NCBI RefSeq assembly: GCF_003402415.2
Contig: NZ_AP036014.1
Span: 2,914,001-2,978,000 of the forward strand
Direction: 5' to 3'
Source: Cupidesulfovibrio sp000226255
GTDB taxonomy: Bacteria > Desulfobacterota > Desulfovibrionia > Desulfovibrionales > Desulfovibrionaceae
DNA length: 64,000 bases
The position numbers and the translations under genes were made by a program. This document shows positions 54,263 to 63,380 of the stretch, one piece after another (positions within the stretch are counted from its first letter, which is position 1; every line of letters begins with the position of its first letter). The notes under the pieces were generated by a model. The model was not told where the DNA came from, did not search any database, and was given only the letters and a program-made list of their open reading frames with translations.

Positions 54263-55882
54263 ATGCATTATTCAGGACGGGCGTTGCCGGGCCGCGCATC
54301 CGGCCCGGCAACGCCCCCTTCCGCCCGCCTGCGCGCGGGATTGCCCGCGCTGCTCTGCGGCATCGCCCTCCTGCTGGCGACAGCCGCCACCGCGCACGCC
54401 GCCAGCACCGTCACGGCGCCCTTCGGCGGCGGCCTGCGCAAGGAATCCGCCATCGTCATCGCCCGCTCCGCCGCGCGCCTTGCCGCGCTGCGCGAAGGGG
54501 TGGCCCCCTTGCTGGAAGGGTCCGCCGCCGCGTCCTTCGCCACCCTGGCCGCGCATGATCCGCAGCGCCGCCTGGCCGTGGCCTCCGCCGTGCTGGTCAC
54601 CCGCGTGACGGACACCCGCGTCGAAGGCTACCCGCCCGAGGTGCGCGTGGCCGTGACCGTGCAGGCCACGCTTCCAGATGCGCCCGCCCCCGCGCCTTCG
54701 CCCGGGCTTTCCTCCGAAAGCTCATCCGAGACCTCGCCCGATATTTCAAACGTCACGCCATCCGACGACATCCCCCACCCGTCGCCCGCCGGAGCGGAGC
54801 GCGTCCGCGCCGTGCTGCGCGACGAAGCCCTGCTGGAACTGCACGAGGACGTGCTGCGCCGCGAAGCGGCCCTGACCGAAGAGGCGTTGGACGCGGCCCA
54901 GGCCACCGCCCGCCACGTGGCCCGCCACGGCGGCGAGGACGAAAGCCCCTTCGCCCAGCGGCTGGGCGCGCTGGCCCGCTCGCTGGAGGCGCTGGAACTG
55001 TACCGCGCCTGCCTGTCCGGCATCCCGGTCGGCGGCGACACGGCGGACAAAGGGAATCCCCCCCCGCAGCACTCCGCCGCCGAAAACGGCATCGGGAGCG
55101 GATGGGGCGGATGGGGCGCGCCGCCGGAGGCCATGCTGCGCCACATGCGCCGCGCCGTGGCGCTGGACGCGCGCAACCCGCTGCTGTGGAACGCGCTGGG
55201 CGAGGCGTTGCTGCTGCTCGACCGGCCGCAGGACGCCATGGAGGCCCAGGACCGCGCCCTGAAGCTGTCCCCCGGCTTCGCGCGCGCCCTGCACGCCCGC
55301 GCCGTGTGCCACCTGCGCCTGCAAATGCCCGCGCTGGCCGTGGAGGATGCCTCCGCCGCCATCCGCCTGCGGCCCGACGTGGCCGCCCACTGGCGGGTGC
55401 GCGGCGCGGCGTGGCAGGTGCGCGGCGAGCCCGGCCCCATGTGCGACGATTTCTATCGGGCCTGCGCCCTGGGCGACTGCGAGGGCTTGCGCCTTGCGCG
55501 CGGACGCGGGCAATGCCGTCCCCCCGCTGGCGGCAACGGGACCGACGCGCCCCCATCCCCGCCTGAAAAGGCCGCCTTGCCCACCACAACGGGCACTGCC
55601 GCCCCTGCCCCCGACGGCAGCGCACCCGCGCAAGGCGCAGCGGGCGGTGCCGGGAACGACGACCCGCTGCAATCCCCCGCGTACAACGAGCACATTCCGC
55701 CCGACGAAAAACCTGCTACCATGCAGACTCCGACGCGGAACGACGGCGACGCGGCCAAGGGCACGGACAGTGACGCGGGGACGGCGTCCGGCCCCGGACG
55801 GAAACCGGAGAGCGACGCCGGACGCAAAGCCAGCCTGTACGAACTGCCGGACGACAGCCCGGCCCCGCGCGCGCTGCCCTGA
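54263..55882 (+). CDS. Exported TPR-repeat protein
   Basis: 539 residues from ATG 54263, immediately after the lipoprotein stop (TAG ATG). An N-terminal signal peptide (GLPALLCGIALLLATAATAHA/AS) follows a long basic start. The first domain (residues 45-130) is beta-rich (SAIVIARSAARLAALREGV, VEVR-type strands); from about 290 three TPR units are visible (NPLLWNALGEALLLLDRPQDAMEAQDRALKLSPGFARALHARAVCHL). The last 120 residues are Pro/Ala/Asp-rich and disordered. Likely a periplasmic scaffold for the lipoprotein upstream; the partner is inferred from adjacency. Confidence 0.75.
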   Translation: MHYSGRALPGRASGPATPPSARLRAGLPALLCGIALLLATAATAHAASTVTAPFGGGLRKESAIVIARSAARLAALREGVAPLLEGSAAASFATLAAHDPQRRLAVASAVLVTRVTDTRVEGYPPEVRVAVTVQATLPDAPAPAPSPGLSSESSSETSPDISNVTPSDDIPHPSPAGAERVRAVLRDEALLELHEDVLRREAALTEEALDAAQATARHVARHGGEDESPFAQRLGALARSLEALELYRACLSGIPVGGDTADKGNPPPQHSAAENGIGSGWGGWGAPPEAMLRHMRRAVALDARNPLLWNALGEALLLLDRPQDAMEAQDRALKLSPGFARALHARAVCHLRLQMPALAVEDASAAIRLRPDVAAHWRVRGAAWQVRGEPGPMCDDFYRACALGDCEGLRLARGRGQCRPPAGGNGTDAPPSPPEKAALPTTTGTAAPAPDGSAPAQGAAGGAGNDDPLQSPAYNEHIPPDEKPATMQTPTRNDGDAAKGTDSDAGTASGPGRKPESDAGRKASLYELPDDSPAPRALP

Positions 55883-56280
55883 CCCCGTCCGGCCAACTGG
55901 TCCCGTCCGGCCCAACTGCCCCCCGCCTGGCCGCGCCGGGACTGTCTTGCCAGACCTGCCAGGCCCGCCGTGTCCGCCCCCGCCATTCGCGGCCGCGCAA
56001 AAAGAGGTCGGCCGCGCTCCGAGGGGCTGGAACGCGGCCGACGCTGCAAGGGGGAGGATGAGTGGCCGGGTTGCCCGTTGCCGCGTCCCTTCGCGATACG
56101 TTTGCTGCCGTACGTATCGCCGGGTCCAGCACAGGGGGGTGCGGACCGGGCGCGGCGTGGAAACCGTAAACGGGTTTCCGGGGCACCACGTGACCACGGT
56201 AGCATGCTGCGCCGACCCGGCAATGATAACTTCGCCGCGACAACGATATCTTCGCGCGATACGTCCCACAGGAGCACGCC
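55883..56280. other. Intergenic region with small inverted repeats
   Basis: 398 bases. Inverted repeats GTCGGCCGCG/CGCGGCCGAC (56007-56042), GCGATACG/CGTATCGC (56093-56120) and GGAAACC/GGTTTCC (around 56158-56178). GCGATACG recurs once more before the aminopeptidase gene at about 56255. No gene seen; the repeats could be regulatory. Confidence 0.5.
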
Positions 56281-57480
56281 ATGTACGATGCCGAAACCCT
56301 GGGTAAATACGCCGACGTCATGCTGTGGGGCCTTGCGCGTGGCCGCCGCGCCCCCCTGCGCAAGAGCGATTTCGTGCTGGTGCGCTTCGATTTGCCGGGT
56401 CTGCCTCTGGCCGAGGAACTGTGCGGCAGGCTGCACGACATGGGCATGATTCCCGTGCCGCGCATGCAGCCCACCCCGCGCATGGAGCACGACTTCTACG
56501 CCAAGGCCAACAACAAGCGCCTGACCACCCTCGTCCCCGGCGAGCGCGACCTGTACAGCCACCTTGGCGGGTGCATCACCATCATCGCGCCGGAATCGCT
56601 CACCCATCTCGCCTCCATCGAGCCGGAACGCATCGCCACGGCCCAGGCCGCCCGCCGCCCGTTGCAGGACATCGCCCACCTGCGCGAGGACATGGGGGCC
56701 TACGGCTGGACCCTGTGCATCTGGCCCACGGCGGCCCTGGCCGGGCAGGCCGGGCTTTCGCTGGCCGACTACGCCGACGAGGTGCGCCGCGCCTGCCTGC
56801 TGGGCGATGCAGACCCCGCCGCCACCTGGGCCCGCGTGGCCCTGCAGGCCGAGGAAATCCGCGCGAAGCTGGACGAACTGGGCGACGCCGCCCTGCACGT
56901 GGAGGCCGAAGGCACCGACCTGCGCCTGCGCGTGGGCCGCCAGCGCCGCTGGGCCGGGGTGACCGGCCGCAACATTCCCAGCTTCGAGTTGTACGTCTCG
57001 CCCGACTGGCGCAGCGTGGAAGGGGTGTACACCGCCGATCTGCCGTCGTTCCGCTCCGGCAACATCGTGCAGGGGGTGCGCCTGGAATTCCGGCAGGGCC
57101 GGGTGGTGCGGCTGGACGCCGAACAGGGCGAAGGCTTCGCCACCGGGCAGCTGAACAGCGACCCCGGCGCGGCCATGCTGGGCGAATTCGCCCTGGTGGA
57201 CCGGCGCTTCTCGCGCATCACCCGGTTCATGGCCAACACCCTGTATGACGAGAACCACGGCGGCCCGCACGGCTCCATGCACGTGGCCCTGGGCCAGTCG
57301 TACGCCAACACCTTTTCCGGCCCGTCCGACGAACTCACGCCCGATGCCCGGCGCGACCTGGGGTTCAACAGCTCCAGCCTGCACTGGGACCTGGTGGCCA
57401 CCACCCCGCGCAAGGTCACCGCCGTCACGCCGGGGGGCGCGCGCGTGGTGGTCTACGAGGACGGCGAGTTCCGGTTGTAG
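56281..57480 (+). CDS. M29-type aminopeptidase
   Basis: 399 residues from ATG 56281 with CAGGAGCACGCC. C-terminal half has the M29 metal-binding features: GVRLEFRQGRVV, LGEFALVDRRFSRITRFMANTLYDENHGGPHGSMHVALGQSYANTF, and NSSSLHWDLVATT. The N-terminal half is divergent. M29 enzymes are broad-specificity dimeric metallo-aminopeptidases in the cytosol. Monocistronic, followed by the palindromic element. Confidence 0.85.
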   Translation: MYDAETLGKYADVMLWGLARGRRAPLRKSDFVLVRFDLPGLPLAEELCGRLHDMGMIPVPRMQPTPRMEHDFYAKANNKRLTTLVPGERDLYSHLGGCITIIAPESLTHLASIEPERIATAQAARRPLQDIAHLREDMGAYGWTLCIWPTAALAGQAGLSLADYADEVRRACLLGDADPAATWARVALQAEEIRAKLDELGDAALHVEAEGTDLRLRVGRQRRWAGVTGRNIPSFELYVSPDWRSVEGVYTADLPSFRSGNIVQGVRLEFRQGRVVRLDAEQGEGFATGQLNSDPGAAMLGEFALVDRRFSRITRFMANTLYDENHGGPHGSMHVALGQSYANTFSGPSDELTPDARRDLGFNSSSLHWDLVATTPRKVTAVTPGGARVVVYEDGEFRL

Positions 57481-57508
57481 GAGGAGAGGCGGGGGAGATT
57501 TTTTGTAC

Positions 57509-57663
57509 GCCTCCGGCGGGCAAGGGGCTTCGCCCCCTGCACCCCTCACTGTGTGATGACTCTGCTTGCTTGCAGCATATGTGGAGATGAACACGCCCGG
57601 CTGTCGTAATGAAACGTACAAATATTGGGGTGCAGGGGACAACGTCCCCTGCCCGCCGGAGGC
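57509..57663. repeat. Palindromic interspersed element, copy B
   Basis: Left end (57509-57545) begins GCCTCCGGCGGGCAAGGGGC and right end (57627-57663) ends CCCTGCCCGCCGGAGGC; they are near-perfect inverted copies around an 81-base centre. Each end carries its own inner hairpin (GGGGCTTCGCCCC and GGGGACAACGTCCCC). T6 before and A7 after extend the symmetry. Same family as 42718-42890. Confidence 0.8.
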
Positions 57664-57745
57664 ATAAAAAAACACCTGCCTCCTGCCCGCCAGACACGCA
57701 CAACCACCTGTCGGCACCCCTCGGATACACGCAAAGGAAGCCCGC

Positions 57746-58069
57746 ATGGCCCGCGACATGATTCAGGAAAAGGTCTACGGCTCGGTGTGGCCCGCCGGGC
57801 AGGACATGCTGCGCGCGGCCGCCGGGGCCATCGGTGAGGAGTGGGTGGAGCTTGAGGGCGACCTGCTACGCATCGCCTACGAAGGCCCGTACTGCGACGC
57901 GCAGGAACTGGCCGACGCCATCGCCCCGCACCTTACCCCGGATTGTCAGGGCCGCATCGACCACATCGACATGGATGCCTGGCGGCTGACCCGCTACCTC
58001 ATCACGGGCACGCAGGTGAAGAAGTCCAGCGCGGGGCTGAACCACGTGCTGGCGTATTCCGGCCATTAG
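57746..58069 (+). CDS. Conserved hypothetical protein, 107 residues
   Basis: ATG 57746 with AAAGGAAGCCCGC. Acidic soluble protein (MIQEKVYGSVWPAGQDMLRAAAGAIGEEWVELEGDLLRIAYEGPYCDAQELADAIAPHL) with no signal or known motif. Pattern of alternating strands and helices suggests a small alpha/beta fold. No neighbours on the same transcript; unknown. Confidence 0.7.
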   Translation: MARDMIQEKVYGSVWPAGQDMLRAAAGAIGEEWVELEGDLLRIAYEGPYCDAQELADAIAPHLTPDCQGRIDHIDMDAWRLTRYLITGTQVKKSSAGLNHVLAYSGH

Positions 58070-58381
58070 CGGAATGGCCGGGGCGCTTGCCCGGCCCCGT
58101 CCCGCCTTCCGCCGGGCTCTCCTCTCGCGCCGTTCTCACGGCTGATCTCCCGGCTCCTCCCGTCGCTTCTCACGCTGCCCGCGCAAGACGTCCGATTCCA
58201 CCATTCGCCAGATTTCACCCTTCGCCTTGCCCCGGCGTGCACGGTGTGCCAAGGTGGCGCAGGGTCCGTGGCGCGCGCCGCCTTCTGGCGGCGGTTCCGT
58301 TGTCCGGTGGCTGCACGGCGTTGCCCGGCGGCGGCCCGGCCCGCGACACACCCGCCAATACCGCAAGAAGGGAGGCACGCC
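58070..58381. other. Intergenic region before the pirin gene
   Basis: 312 bases. The first 30 contain a GC hairpin (GGCCGGG / CCCGGCC) that may end the preceding gene. The rest shows no gene or obvious promoter. Confidence 0.4.
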
Positions 58382-59305
58382 ATGCCGAGAGACGTCGAAC
58401 TCGTCCTGCACGGGGAACCGGTCACCGAAGGCGCGGGCGTGCGGCTGCGCCGCATGTTCGGCTACTACGAGGCCCCCATGTTCGATCCGTTCCTGCTGCT
58501 GGACGACTTTCGCTCCGACCGGCCGGAAGACTTCGTGAAGGGCTTTCCGTGGCACCCGCACCGGGGCATCGAAACCATCACCTACATCCTGCGCGGCGAC
58601 GTGGAGCACGGCGACAGCATGGGCAACAAGGGGGTCATCTCCTCCGGCGACGTGCAGTGGATGACGGCGGGCAGCGGCATCATCCACCAGGAAATGCCCA
58701 AGGGCGACGCGCACGGCTCCATGCACGGCTTCCAGTTGTGGGCCAACCTGCCCGCCAGCCACAAGATGATGGAGCCGCGCTACCGCAGCATCACAGCGGC
58801 GGAAATCCCCTTGGCGCACCTGCCGCAAGGGGTGACGGCCAGGGTCATAGCGGGGACGGCGCACGGCGCGGCAGGCCCGGTGACGGGACCTGCGGCGGAC
58901 ATCGTCACCGACCCCGGCTACCTGGACCTGACCATCCCGGCAGGGGTGACGCACGAGCACCCCGTGCCGCACGGGCATACCGCCATCGCCTACGTCATCG
59001 ACGGAACGGGCGCGATTATCGGGACGGCTGGGGGCAGCCCCGGCGAAACCGCCGTGGCCAACTGCACCTTGGCCCTGTTCCGGCGGCCGGACGGCACGGG
59101 CACGGCGGCGGACGACGCCGTGGCCTTCCGCGCGGGCGCTGACGGCCTGCGCCTGCTGCTGTTCACCGGCCGTCCGCTGGGCGAGCCCGTGGCCTGGCGC
59201 GGCCCCATCGTCATGAACACCGACGAGGAACTGGAAACCGCGTTCCGCGAGGTGCGCGCGGGCACGTTCATCCGCCACCCCGTTCCCACCGGGCTGGGCA
59301 GGTAG
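58382..59305 (+). CDS. Pirin family protein
   Basis: 307 residues from ATG 58382, with AGAAGGGAGGCACGCC. Cupin metal-binding residues are in PWHPHRGIETITYILRGDVEHGDSMGNKG and SSGDVQWMTAGSGIIHQEMPKG; FDPFLLLDDFRSDRPEDF is the typical pirin start. Bacterial pirins act as quercetinases or regulators of metabolism; which one applies cannot be read. The C-terminal cupin is Ala/Gly-rich and divergent. Confidence 0.92.
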   Translation: MPRDVELVLHGEPVTEGAGVRLRRMFGYYEAPMFDPFLLLDDFRSDRPEDFVKGFPWHPHRGIETITYILRGDVEHGDSMGNKGVISSGDVQWMTAGSGIIHQEMPKGDAHGSMHGFQLWANLPASHKMMEPRYRSITAAEIPLAHLPQGVTARVIAGTAHGAAGPVTGPAADIVTDPGYLDLTIPAGVTHEHPVPHGHTAIAYVIDGTGAIIGTAGGSPGETAVANCTLALFRRPDGTGTAADDAVAFRAGADGLRLLLFTGRPLGEPVAWRGPIVMNTDEELETAFREVRAGTFIRHPVPTGLGR

Positions 59306-59614
59306 GGGATTTCGCGACGGGCAGGCAGTTGGGGCGTGCTGTACGGCTCGACCCGGTTTTTCCGGCATCTGGGCTACCACCGGGTGGACGACGCCATCTC
59401 CCTGGATTTCCGGCTGGTGTACGGCCCGGCCAGCGGCGGGTGACGGGGCGGCAGAGGCCTGCCCGCACCACGAGACACGAACGGCCGGGCGGAACAACCG
59501 CCCGGCCGCACGCATTCATGGCGCGAAAAGGGATGGAAGGGCAACGCGCCCTGCTTGGTCGATGAGATACGGCGACAGGGCGCGGCAGCGGGCACGGTGG
59601 TGCGCCCGGCAGGC
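59306..59614. other. Gap with a possible acetyltransferase-tail remnant
   Basis: Frame from 59336 reads VLYGSTRFFRHLGYHRVDD then AISLDFRLVYGPASGG and a stop at about 59443. GSTRFFRHLGY resembles the C-terminal part of a GNAT acetyltransferase, but nothing of the rest exists. The hairpin CGGCCGGGCGG / CCGCCCGGCCG (59482-59508) probably ends the PilZ gene and may also terminate the plus strand. Confidence 0.3.
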
Positions 59615-59947
59615 TCAGCAGACGTCGTCCAGCATGTCCAGGATGTCGTCCACGCTGATGGGCAGCACGTCGTCAAAGCAGATTCCCGCCTGCAGCCCGC
59701 TGCACCAGGCCACGCGGCCCTGCACGCCTTCCAGCGCGCCCGCCAGCGCGCGCGGCATTTCCACCAGGTTGACCACCTCGCCGAAGGGCAACCCTTCCGC
59801 TTCGCAGTGGGGGGGCAGTTGCAGCATCACCCCGCCCGCGCTGATGTTGCCGAGCATGCACGGCATGTCGCCCTGGCCGCGGCGCAGCGTGACGAAACAC
59901 GGACAGTCCAGTTGCAGTCGCGGGTAGGTACGGCGCTCGTCGCTCAT
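59615..59947 (-). CDS. PilZ-domain protein
   Basis: 110 residues from ATG 59947 with GGCAAGGAGCCCC; the longer frame adds unconserved residues. PilZ motifs: RRTYPRLQLD (RxxxR) and NISAGGVMLQL ((D/N)xSxxG), which bind cyclic-di-GMP, followed by beta strands (GRVAWCSGLQAGICFDDVLP). It is a single-domain receptor; the output is unknown. Upstream of it on the other side lies a TPR gene of the same strand. Confidence 0.85.
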   Translation of the reverse strand: MSDERRTYPRLQLDCPCFVTLRRGQGDMPCMLGNISAGGVMLQLPPHCEAEGLPFGEVVNLVEMPRALAGALEGVQGRVAWCSGLQAGICFDDVLPISVDDILDMLDDVC

Positions 59948-60120
59948 TGGGGCTCCTTGCCGGATGGTGTGCCGCCGGGCCATGCCGCCGGGATGAAGTG
60001 TGCGGTGTCCGATGCCCGGATGGACGCCGTGGGTGCGGCGCATTGCCGCGAAAACCGAGCGCCGCCCGATGCCCGGCGCGCCTGGGTGTCAGTCGGCCCG
60101 TTCGTCAGCCAGCCTGTCCG

Positions 60121-61038
60121 TCAGGTCGCCTCGCCCGTGCCCCTATCGGGGGTGTCGGGGGCGTCGGGGGCGTCGGCATCCGGCGTTCCGGCCGTCTGCC
60201 CGGCCGCGCCTTCTGTCCCCCCGGCGCGCGTCCCCGTAAGGACGAAGCGCAGGAACTTCTCGGCCACCTCCAGCCCGGGGTTGACCGCCAGCGCCCGCCG
60301 CAGTGAGTCGACGGCCTGCTCGGCCCGCCCCGTCTCGTAGTACACCCGCGCCAGGTTGAACAGGATGCGGTCTTCCTGCCCGCTCACGGCCAGGGCCCGC
60401 TCGTAGTAGTATTCCGCCGCCGCGTAGTCGCCGCGCTTGCGCAGGTTGATGGCCACCCCGGCCACGCGGCTCTGGAAATCGGGCACCATGCGCAGGCGGG
60501 ACATGCCGTCCAGCATGGCGCGCAGGTCGGGCACGTCCTGCGCGCGCGGCACAAGGCCGGGCCTGCCCCGCAGCACGGCCAGCAACCCGTCCAGCACGCG
60601 CAACTGGTCGAACGGCAACGCCAGCGGGCTGAACTGCTCCACCGAAAAAGGCGCGTCCGGCGGCAGGTCGTCGATGTAGGCGGCCAGCGCCTCGGCCGCC
60701 GGGCGGATGAACTTTTCGTAGCACTCCGCGTCCGGCAGGAAATGCTCGATGAAATCGGCCTCGGGCAGGTCCTTCACCAGTCCCGACGGCAGATGGACGT
60801 CGGTCAGCGGTTGCAGCACGTAGCGTCCGCCGCTCGCGCCCTCCACACCTGGCACACCTGGCGCACCGGGCGCACCTGGCGCACCGGGCGTACCGGGCGC
60901 GCGCCCCCCGTCAGGCGCGCCTTCGGCGCAGTGGGCGGCCAGCCAGTAAATCTTCTGCGCCACGTCCCTGCTCGTGACGCCCATGCCCGTGCGCTCGGTG
61001 CGCATCGAGACGTACACCCCCAACACCTGCGGCACCAT
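60121..61038 (-). CDS. TPR protein with a collagen-like insert
   Basis: 305 residues from ATG 61038 (GGGGGAGGC close before it). The N-terminal part (LGVYVSMRTERTGMGVTSRDVAQKIYWLAAH) leads to a 25-residue Gly-Xaa-Yaa stretch (PGTPGAPGAPGAPGVPG, encoded at 60846-60903), a middle domain (VHLPSGLVKDLPEADFIEHFLPDAECYEKFIRPAAEAL) and TPR units (KRGDYAAAEYYYERALAVSGQEDRILFNLARVYYETGRAEQAVDSLRRALAVNPGLE). The tail is again Pro/Asp repeats. No signal peptide. Unknown function; the Gly-Xaa-Yaa part is probably a linker. Confidence 0.75.
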   Translation of the reverse strand: MVPQVLGVYVSMRTERTGMGVTSRDVAQKIYWLAAHCAEGAPDGGRAPGTPGAPGAPGAPGVPGVEGASGGRYVLQPLTDVHLPSGLVKDLPEADFIEHFLPDAECYEKFIRPAAEALAAYIDDLPPDAPFSVEQFSPLALPFDQLRVLDGLLAVLRGRPGLVPRAQDVPDLRAMLDGMSRLRMVPDFQSRVAGVAINLRKRGDYAAAEYYYERALAVSGQEDRILFNLARVYYETGRAEQAVDSLRRALAVNPGLEVAEKFLRFVLTGTRAGGTEGAAGQTAGTPDADAPDAPDTPDRGTGEAT

Positions 61039-61473
61039 GCCTCCCCCTTTCCGCGCGGGTCTGCCCTGCCCGCCTGTCTTCCGGACGCCGCCGCCCTGCC
61101 GTGCCCGGCAGTTGGCGCATGCGGCCGCGCTACCCCGATTCTTCACGGGGTGATGGCATGGTGCGCCCCCCGCGTCAATGAGACTTGCGCGATGCGCGCC
61201 GCGCGCCATCGCCGCGTCTGCCCCTCCCCTGCCCGCGCCAGCCGAAACAACACGCGAACACCGGGCAAACCCTTGGCGCGGAGCGCGAAATGGTGCATGA
61301 TGGCATCGGACCAGCAACCATCGGATGCCCCGCCCCCCACCGGCCTACGCTCGGCATGGACCGTCCACTGTCCTCTGTCACGAGCGGACGCCACAACCGG
61401 GTCGCCCCACGCAGGGACGCCCCGCACGGCACCCCCGAACGCCGCAGGCCGCCGGGTGGCCCAAAAGGTTGTC
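61039..61473. other. Divergent intergenic region
   Basis: 435 bases between the TPR gene and the histidine kinase gene. GC-rich with short GC hairpins (for example CCCCGATTCTTCACGGGG at 61133). No RNA gene or clear promoter found. Confidence 0.4.
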
Positions 61474-62862
61474 ATGACGTCCGAGCAGCCCCCCGCACCG
61501 CCGTCCAACAACTCTCCCCCCGCACCGCCGACGGCGCTGGGCGCGGACCATGTCGCCGCGCGCATCCACGCCAAGCTCGAGGATTACGCCAGCTACAATT
61601 TCAGCGCGCGGCAGATCTGCGCCTTCAACGTGTTCTTCGACCTGGCCCAGGAATTCGACGCCCTGCCAGACCTCTACGCCCTGTCCGTGCTGGTGCCGCG
61701 CATCCTGTTCGGCATGCAGGCCGAACTGTACGTGCTGGACGCCTCTGGCAACCTGGTGCGGCGCAACCCGGACATGCCGCCCTTCGCGGCCAGCCCGCCC
61801 CAGCGCGACCACCTGGCCGAGGGGCCGCACACGCAGGACGGGCAGTACCGCATACCTGTGCGCGGCCGCCATGCCGACCGCGAAAGCCTGCCCTTCATCC
61901 CCGTGGGCGACGTGCTGGGCATGATGGTGCTGCACCCCGCCGCCCCCCTCACCGACCACGACCGCTTCTATTACGAAAAATACGCCAACCGCGTGGGCTT
62001 TCAGCTGCACAACCGCCTGCTGCAGATGAAGAACCGCGAGCACATCCGGTTCATCCGCAGCCTGGTGCACGACATCGGCCACAACGTCATCGTGCCCAAC
62101 ATGTACTTCAAGCTGTTGTTCCGGCAGTTGGAGGGCAAGATACAGGCCATGGGCGAATTGCGCGAAACCCTGGCCACCGGCGGCCGCATGCCCAGCGGGC
62201 CGGAGGCCGAGGCCATCCGCCAGTTGGGCTACCTGCACGAGCGGCTGGACGAACAGTACCGCGAAATCTACCGCCACTTCCTGCAATCCAGCCTGTTCCT
62301 GGAAACGCTGCTGCGCCAGAGCCACTTCGAGCAAGGCCACTACGTGCTGCAGAAGTCGGAAATCGACATCGCCCAGCGCGTGGTGGTGCCGCAGCTTGAA
62401 CGCTTTCGCTCGCGGCTGGAGGAAAAGGGCATCATGGTGCGCATGGACATGCGCCCGGAATGCGAACACGTGCGCGTTTCCGCCGACGTGGGGCTTATCA
62501 GCCAGGTGCTCGCCAACCTGCTGTCCAACGCGGTGAAGTACACCCGCCCCACGCCGGGCTCGCGGCGCATGGCCGTGCACTGCCGCATCTGCCGCATGCC
62601 CGACGCCTTTGGCACGGGCCGCCACGGGGCGCGGGTAGAGGTGTACACCACCGGGCCGGGCGTTTCGGCAGAGGACGCCCCGCACCTGTTCGAGCCGGAC
62701 TTTCGGGGGTCCAACACCCATGGCGAATACGGCACCGGCCACGGCCTGCACTTCGTGCGCGAAATCGTGGACCTGCACGGAGGCCGCGTGGGCTATGAGG
62801 CGCAAGAGGGCGGCAACGCCTTCTATTTCCTGCTGCCCTGCGACGCGCCGCCGCTGAACTGA
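61474..62862 (+). CDS. Cytosolic sensor histidine kinase
   Basis: 462 residues from ATG 61474 (AAAAGG 7 bases before). After a Pro-rich start, residues 30-180 form a GAF-like domain (AFNVFFDLAQEFDALPDLYALSVLVPRILFGMQAELYVLD). The phosphoacceptor box is FIRSLVHDIGHNVIVPNMYF with His-199. ATPase boxes: QVLANLLSNAVKYTRP (N), GPGVSAEDAPHLFEPDFRGSN (G1/F) and GTGHGLHFVREIVDLHGGRVGY (G2). No membrane segment and no adjacent response regulator: an orphan kinase. Lacks a usual DxGxG in G1 (GPGVS), as in several orphan kinases. Confidence 0.85.
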   Translation: MTSEQPPAPPSNNSPPAPPTALGADHVAARIHAKLEDYASYNFSARQICAFNVFFDLAQEFDALPDLYALSVLVPRILFGMQAELYVLDASGNLVRRNPDMPPFAASPPQRDHLAEGPHTQDGQYRIPVRGRHADRESLPFIPVGDVLGMMVLHPAAPLTDHDRFYYEKYANRVGFQLHNRLLQMKNREHIRFIRSLVHDIGHNVIVPNMYFKLLFRQLEGKIQAMGELRETLATGGRMPSGPEAEAIRQLGYLHERLDEQYREIYRHFLQSSLFLETLLRQSHFEQGHYVLQKSEIDIAQRVVVPQLERFRSRLEEKGIMVRMDMRPECEHVRVSADVGLISQVLANLLSNAVKYTRPTPGSRRMAVHCRICRMPDAFGTGRHGARVEVYTTGPGVSAEDAPHLFEPDFRGSNTHGEYGTGHGLHFVREIVDLHGGRVGYEAQEGGNAFYFLLPCDAPPLN

Positions 62863-63380
62863 CCGGGACGCCGCACGGGCCAACCCGGCGTCCATCCCGT
62901 TCGACGTTCCGCCGGGTTCGGCCATCCGCCCTGTCGCCCCGTTCACGCTGTCCGGTCTGTCCGTCCCGTCCGGCCTGTTCGGCCCGTCCGGCCTGTTCTG
63001 CCTGTTCGGCCTGCCCGCCTGTCGGTCGGTCTCTCCGCCTGGCGGGCCGCAGCGCCGCGTCGGACGCGGAAAAGGCAGCGTTACCCCCGCCGGATGCTGA
63101 CAATTTCGCAAATCCGCTCTCATCCGCGTGGCATCAGCGGGCCGCAGGCTGCGCCAACCACCCGCCATAAAGGGCGATGTCCGGTCCTGCAACGACGCTT
63201 GACCGTAACGCAACATCGCGAATTGAAACATTAATGTCAAAAGCGTAACCCCACGGGTTGCCCGCACCCCCGTATTCTGCTACTTCGCAGGCGCGGGGCG
63301 CGCAGGCCGCCGCCGTGGCGTCATCCGCCCGGCTGGCCGGATCGGGCCAGGCCGCCCCAGACCGAACCGTGGAGCACCGC
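62863..63380. other. Intergenic region with 9-bp-period repeats, upstream of the ABC transporter gene
   Basis: 518 bases. From about 62945 to 63025 the sequence is a string of CCTGTTCGG / CCCGTCCGG units (period 9). An AT-richer part at 63195-63250 (TTGACC, TTGAAACATTAATGTC) is the probable promoter region of the ABC transporter gene, but no hexamer pair fits well. Confidence 0.5.
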
